DNA from: Microaerobacter geothermalis
Lineage (GTDB): Bacteria; Bacillota; Bacilli; DSM-22679
NCBI RefSeq assembly: GCF_021608135.1
Contig: NZ_JAKIHL010000003.1
Span: 62,001-126,000, forward strand
Reading direction: 5' to 3'
Length of the DNA: 64,000 nucleotides
Part shown: positions 61,673-64,000 of the stretch, piece after piece
Layout: each line of letters opens with the position of its first letter
How positions within the stretch are numbered: position 1 is the first letter of the stretch
Translations under genes and position numbers: made by a program
Notes under the pieces: generated by a model
What the model was told of the DNA's origin: nothing
Databases searched by the model: none
Seen by the model: only the letters and a program-made list of their open reading frames with translations

Positions 61673-62917
61673 ATGAAAAAAAAATTAAAGCGGATCATAT
61701 GGGGATTTGTACTCGTCGTAATCACAGCTATTGTCATTTTTAAATTGCTTCAACCTTTGAAAGCCGAAATGATCGAAGTAGAACCACGAACCATTTCCCA
61801 ATCCTTTACGGAAGAAGGGGTAGTCGTTCCGATACTGGAAAGAGAATTATACAGCTTATTAGGAGGTAAAGTAATCGATTTAGCGGTAGAAGAGGGACAG
61901 GATGTAAAAAAGGGAGATCTCTTGCTTCAGTTAGATACCGAGGAAATTCGTTTTCAACTAGCCCAGTTAAGGGGGCAGTTAGCCAGTGTGGAAGGACAGG
62001 AAAAACAGGTATATAGAGAACCTCTGTCTTCACAGGTCTCTCAGCAAAAACTGGCTATAGAACAGGCTAAAATTCAATTGGAAGCGGCAAAGAGTGAATT
62101 TGAACGGGTACAAGTTCTTTTTCAAGCGGGGGCTGTAAGCAAAGAAATATACGACGAAGCTGAAAGATCCGTAAAGCAAATGGAGAACCTGTTGTCACAG
62201 CAGGAACAAGCTTTACAGTTGATTCGCGAGCAGCAAAATCCCCCATCAGGAACAAAAGAACAATTTTCCGGATTAAAACAATCATTATTAGCACAAATCG
62301 CCTTATTGGAGTACCAGGAAGCCAAAGGGTCCCTATATGCTCCCATGGATGGGAAAGTAAAGGGACTACATATAAAAGAAGGAATGGTTATTCCACCCGG
62401 CTCACCTGTCATGACATTGTTTCAGCCCGGGCAATATGAAGTAGAGACCTACCTGTTAACGGAAGATATTGTTGATATAATTGTAGGAATGAAGGTAAAA
62501 GCGACTCAAGAGAAAAAAACGGAGGATGTTTCATATGACGGAGTAGTAACCAGGATTGCACCTTCTGCCGAGGAAAAAGTTTCTGCCTTGGGTTTGGTCG
62601 AGCAGAGAGTGAAGGTTACGGTTCAATTAGAAGGAGAAATGAAAAATCTTCGGCCTGGTTACACATTGGATGTAGAATTTATTACTCATACTGAAGAAGG
62701 CAAATTGGTTGTACCCAAAACATCCCTTTTCCCATATGAAAGTGGAGACGCCTTATGGGTAGTGAGAGACGGAAAAGCGATTGTCCAACCAGTCAAAACC
62801 GGATTAGAAACCGATGAAGAAGTGGTCATTGAGGAAGGGCTTCAACAAGGGGACCAGGTGATTCGCAATCCGCAACTTGAAGGGTTAAAAGAAGGCAAGA
62901 AGGTTGTACGCAGATAA
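61673..62917 (+). CDS. HlyD/MacA family efflux adaptor
   Basis: 414 residues from ATG 61673 (GAGGGG upstream). One N-terminal membrane anchor (residues about 6-26), lipoyl-like half motifs (GGKVIDLAVEEGQDVKKGDLLL and MDGKVKGLHIKEGMVIPPG), a coiled-coil hairpin at about 100-190 and a beta-barrel end. It is the periplasmic-side adaptor of the ABC permease. In a Gram-positive it lies outside the membrane. Confidence 0.92.
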   Translation: MKKKLKRIIWGFVLVVITAIVIFKLLQPLKAEMIEVEPRTISQSFTEEGVVVPILERELYSLLGGKVIDLAVEEGQDVKKGDLLLQLDTEEIRFQLAQLRGQLASVEGQEKQVYREPLSSQVSQQKLAIEQAKIQLEAAKSEFERVQVLFQAGAVSKEIYDEAERSVKQMENLLSQQEQALQLIREQQNPPSGTKEQFSGLKQSLLAQIALLEYQEAKGSLYAPMDGKVKGLHIKEGMVIPPGSPVMTLFQPGQYEVETYLLTEDIVDIIVGMKVKATQEKKTEDVSYDGVVTRIAPSAEEKVSALGLVEQRVKVTVQLEGEMKNLRPGYTLDVEFITHTEEGKLVVPKTSLFPYESGDALWVVRDGKAIVQPVKTGLETDEEVVIEEGLQQGDQVIRNPQLEGLKEGKKVVRR

Positions 62918-62973
62918 ATATAAATTTCCTACCTCTTTACTTGTGCTCGCTGGGAAACACGTGTTAGCTTGGG

Positions 62974-63567
62974 TTATATATCTGATTCAACTTTTGTCAC
63001 TTTCCATTGCCCATCAAGGGATTGGAAGGTAAGATTGAGAATTGAGATGTGGCCATAGTCTTCCCCCTGATGTTTTGGAATTAAATAGACTTCCATTCCG
63101 GTGATATAGGTATTGTCTTCATTAAGTAGATACCATCGTTGCCTGATCTCCGAATAATCCGCATCGGGGTAAGGAAATTGGATCATTAGTAATTTTCCGT
63201 CGGAATAAACTGGATATTCGAGATCATTCTCTCCGACAACCACATCAGGACCAACCATTTCCTTTAGGGTTTGTATATCACGATTAAATAGAGCTGTGAT
63301 AAATTGGCGGGACTTCAAGTCAATGATATTTCTCAGCTCTTTTTCTTGCTCCAATCGGTTAATTTTTTGATCGAGCTTTGAAATGGAATTTTTAAGTTCC
63401 TCATTTTGTGCTGACAGCTGATTCACTTGTTCTTGGAGGGAGTTTAATTGTTGATTGATTTCAGGTGGCAATGAAGACTCCTGTGCAGGATTGTTATTTT
63501 CTTTTCCACAGCCTGAAATAAAAATGAAAAGGGTTACAACAATAACAATAAGGATATTTTTTGACAT
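62974..63567 (-). CDS. Lipoprotein with coiled-coil spacer
   Basis: 197 residues. The signal ends in the lipobox FIFISGCGK, so it is a lipoprotein. A coiled coil spans about residues 38-85 (NQQLNSLQEQVNQLSAQNEEL and NSISKLDQKINRLEQEKEL). The C-terminal domain resembles small NTF2/SnoaL-type folds ending in LDGQWKVTKVESDI. No defined function. It converges on the HlyD gene and is followed upstream by an ArsR gene in the same direction. Confidence 0.8.
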   Translation of the reverse strand: MSKNILIVIVVTLFIFISGCGKENNNPAQESSLPPEINQQLNSLQEQVNQLSAQNEELKNSISKLDQKINRLEQEKELRNIIDLKSRQFITALFNRDIQTLKEMVGPDVVVGENDLEYPVYSDGKLLMIQFPYPDADYSEIRQRWYLLNEDNTYITGMEVYLIPKHQGEDYGHISILNLTFQSLDGQWKVTKVESDI

Positions 63568-63623
63568 GTTATTTTCTATCCTTTCATTTAGGAAACTTAC
63601 TTAAATCATATGAGTCGGTCCCC

Positions 63624-63953
63624 TTATTTTTCATTCTTCATTTTCTTTAAAATGGAGATGGTATCAACTAAATGGTTGTTAAATATTTTTTTGGCTACTT
63701 CCAAAAGCTCAAAGATGGCGGGGTCTTTCACTGAATAGGTCACTTTATTTCCTTCCTTTACTCCCACCACAATGTTCTTTGCTCTTAGGATGGCTAACTG
63801 CTGTGAAACTACTGCACTTTCTACCTGCATGTGTTCTTGGAGCTCATGGACGTATTTGTCTCCGGCCTGAAGAAGTTCAAGAATACGTATGCGTAAAGGA
63901 TGAGCCAATGCTTTGAAAAATTCTGCCTTAAATTGTTGTAATTCCAGATCCAA
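63624..63953 (-). CDS. ArsR family transcriptional regulator
   Basis: 109 residues from a TTG at 63953, which has GGAGGTG at good spacing; a GTG at 63971 is open but has a poorer site. Winged helix: FFKALAHPLRIRILELLQAG, VESAVVSQQLAILRAKNIV and KVTYSVKDP. There are no Cys residues, so it is not a thiolate metal sensor. It may control the lipoprotein or the ABC exporter beside it. Confidence 0.85.
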   Translation of the reverse strand: MDLELQQFKAEFFKALAHPLRIRILELLQAGDKYVHELQEHMQVESAVVSQQLAILRAKNIVVGVKEGNKVTYSVKDPAIFELLEVAKKIFNNHLVDTISILKKMKNEK

Positions 63954-64000
63954 ATACGTCACCTCCCTCACTCTTCTTCATAATTTATACCTTTTTTGCT

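Noticed and set aside
1..64000. CRISPR arrays, rRNA or ordinary tRNA genes, transposase genes
   Set aside because: No regularly spaced short repeats, no rRNA-like stretches, no tRNA cloverleaf and no transposase frame were found by eye.

Overview
This window looks like the chromosome of a low-to-mid-GC Firmicute of the Bacillales type. Pointers are a quinol-oxidase set qoxABCD, a bacillithiol-system protein YtxJ, a DUF2759 membrane protein, a LytR-CpsA-Psr protein with an attached-tail architecture, strong AGGAGG-type ribosome sites and many TTG/GTG starts. A facultative or microaerobic life is suggested by a molybdenum formate dehydrogenase, a C-family heme-copper reductase, hemerythrin-like and heme-c sensor proteins, and FNR-like operator sites. 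The genus cannot be named from this sequence alone.

The most interesting result is a concentration of selenoprotein genes. Five separate reading frames are interrupted by TGA, never TAA or TAG, exactly where the family has its catalytic or metal-binding cysteine, and each TGA is followed at the right distance by a hairpin that could act as a bacterial SECIS. They are formate dehydrogenase FdhF (TGA 11329-11331), a Zn/Cd/Pb-type P1B ATPase with UxxC in its HMA domain (TGA 24387-24389), a CopZ-like metallochaperone with UxxC (TGA 28325-28327), SelD itself (TGA 42757-42759), and a small MerT-like membrane protein with Cys-Sec in place of Cys-Cys (complement TGA 45644-45646). Three of the five are heavy-metal handling proteins, next to an ArsR/CadC regulator, a MerA-type reductase, a CmtR-like sensor and an Lgt-like paralogue that has lost key residues. 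I infer a selenocysteine-based soft-metal (mercury or cadmium) handling system.

Layout. 1-4.4 kb: branched-chain amino-acid operon ilvB(3' end)-ilvN-ilvC-leuA-leuB, without leuCD. 4.6-9.9 kb: M48 peptidase, PEP carboxykinase, DUF169 protein, an unknown protein. 10-18 kb: fdhD and divergent fdhF(Sec), LCP protein, phosphofructokinase, modABC. 18-23.4 kb: citramalate synthase, then ccoG-cytochrome c-oxidase subunit I behind an FNR-like site. 23.9-28.5 kb: arsR-P1B ATPase(Sec)-pyruvate oxidase-like-copZ(Sec). 28.6-34 kb: an envelope module with an ECF sigma/anti-sigma pair, a bactofilin-like membrane protein, DedA, DedA-PAP2 fusion, YqaA-like and PAP2 proteins. 34.4-40.4 kb: YdjM-like protein, qoxABCD, CDF cation exporter. 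40.4-48.6 kb: frameshifted ynfA, arsR, lysR, selD(Sec), MFS transporter, merT(Sec) divergent from merA-cmtR-like-lgt-like. 48.8-64 kb: hicB with a hicA remnant, an NlpC/P60 pseudoenzyme, M29 aminopeptidase, heme-c chemoreceptor, panE, hemerythrin-like, methyltransferase, ytxJ, DinB, an ABC exporter with its HlyD adaptor, a lipoprotein and an ArsR regulator.

A family of about 215-bp imperfectly palindromic repeats (four near-complete copies and several fragments) is scattered from 15.8 to 57.9 kb, often at the 3' ends of genes. Several broken genes are present (internally deleted PAP2, hicA tail, DUF4015 tail, ynfA), so parts of the window are decaying or rearranged.
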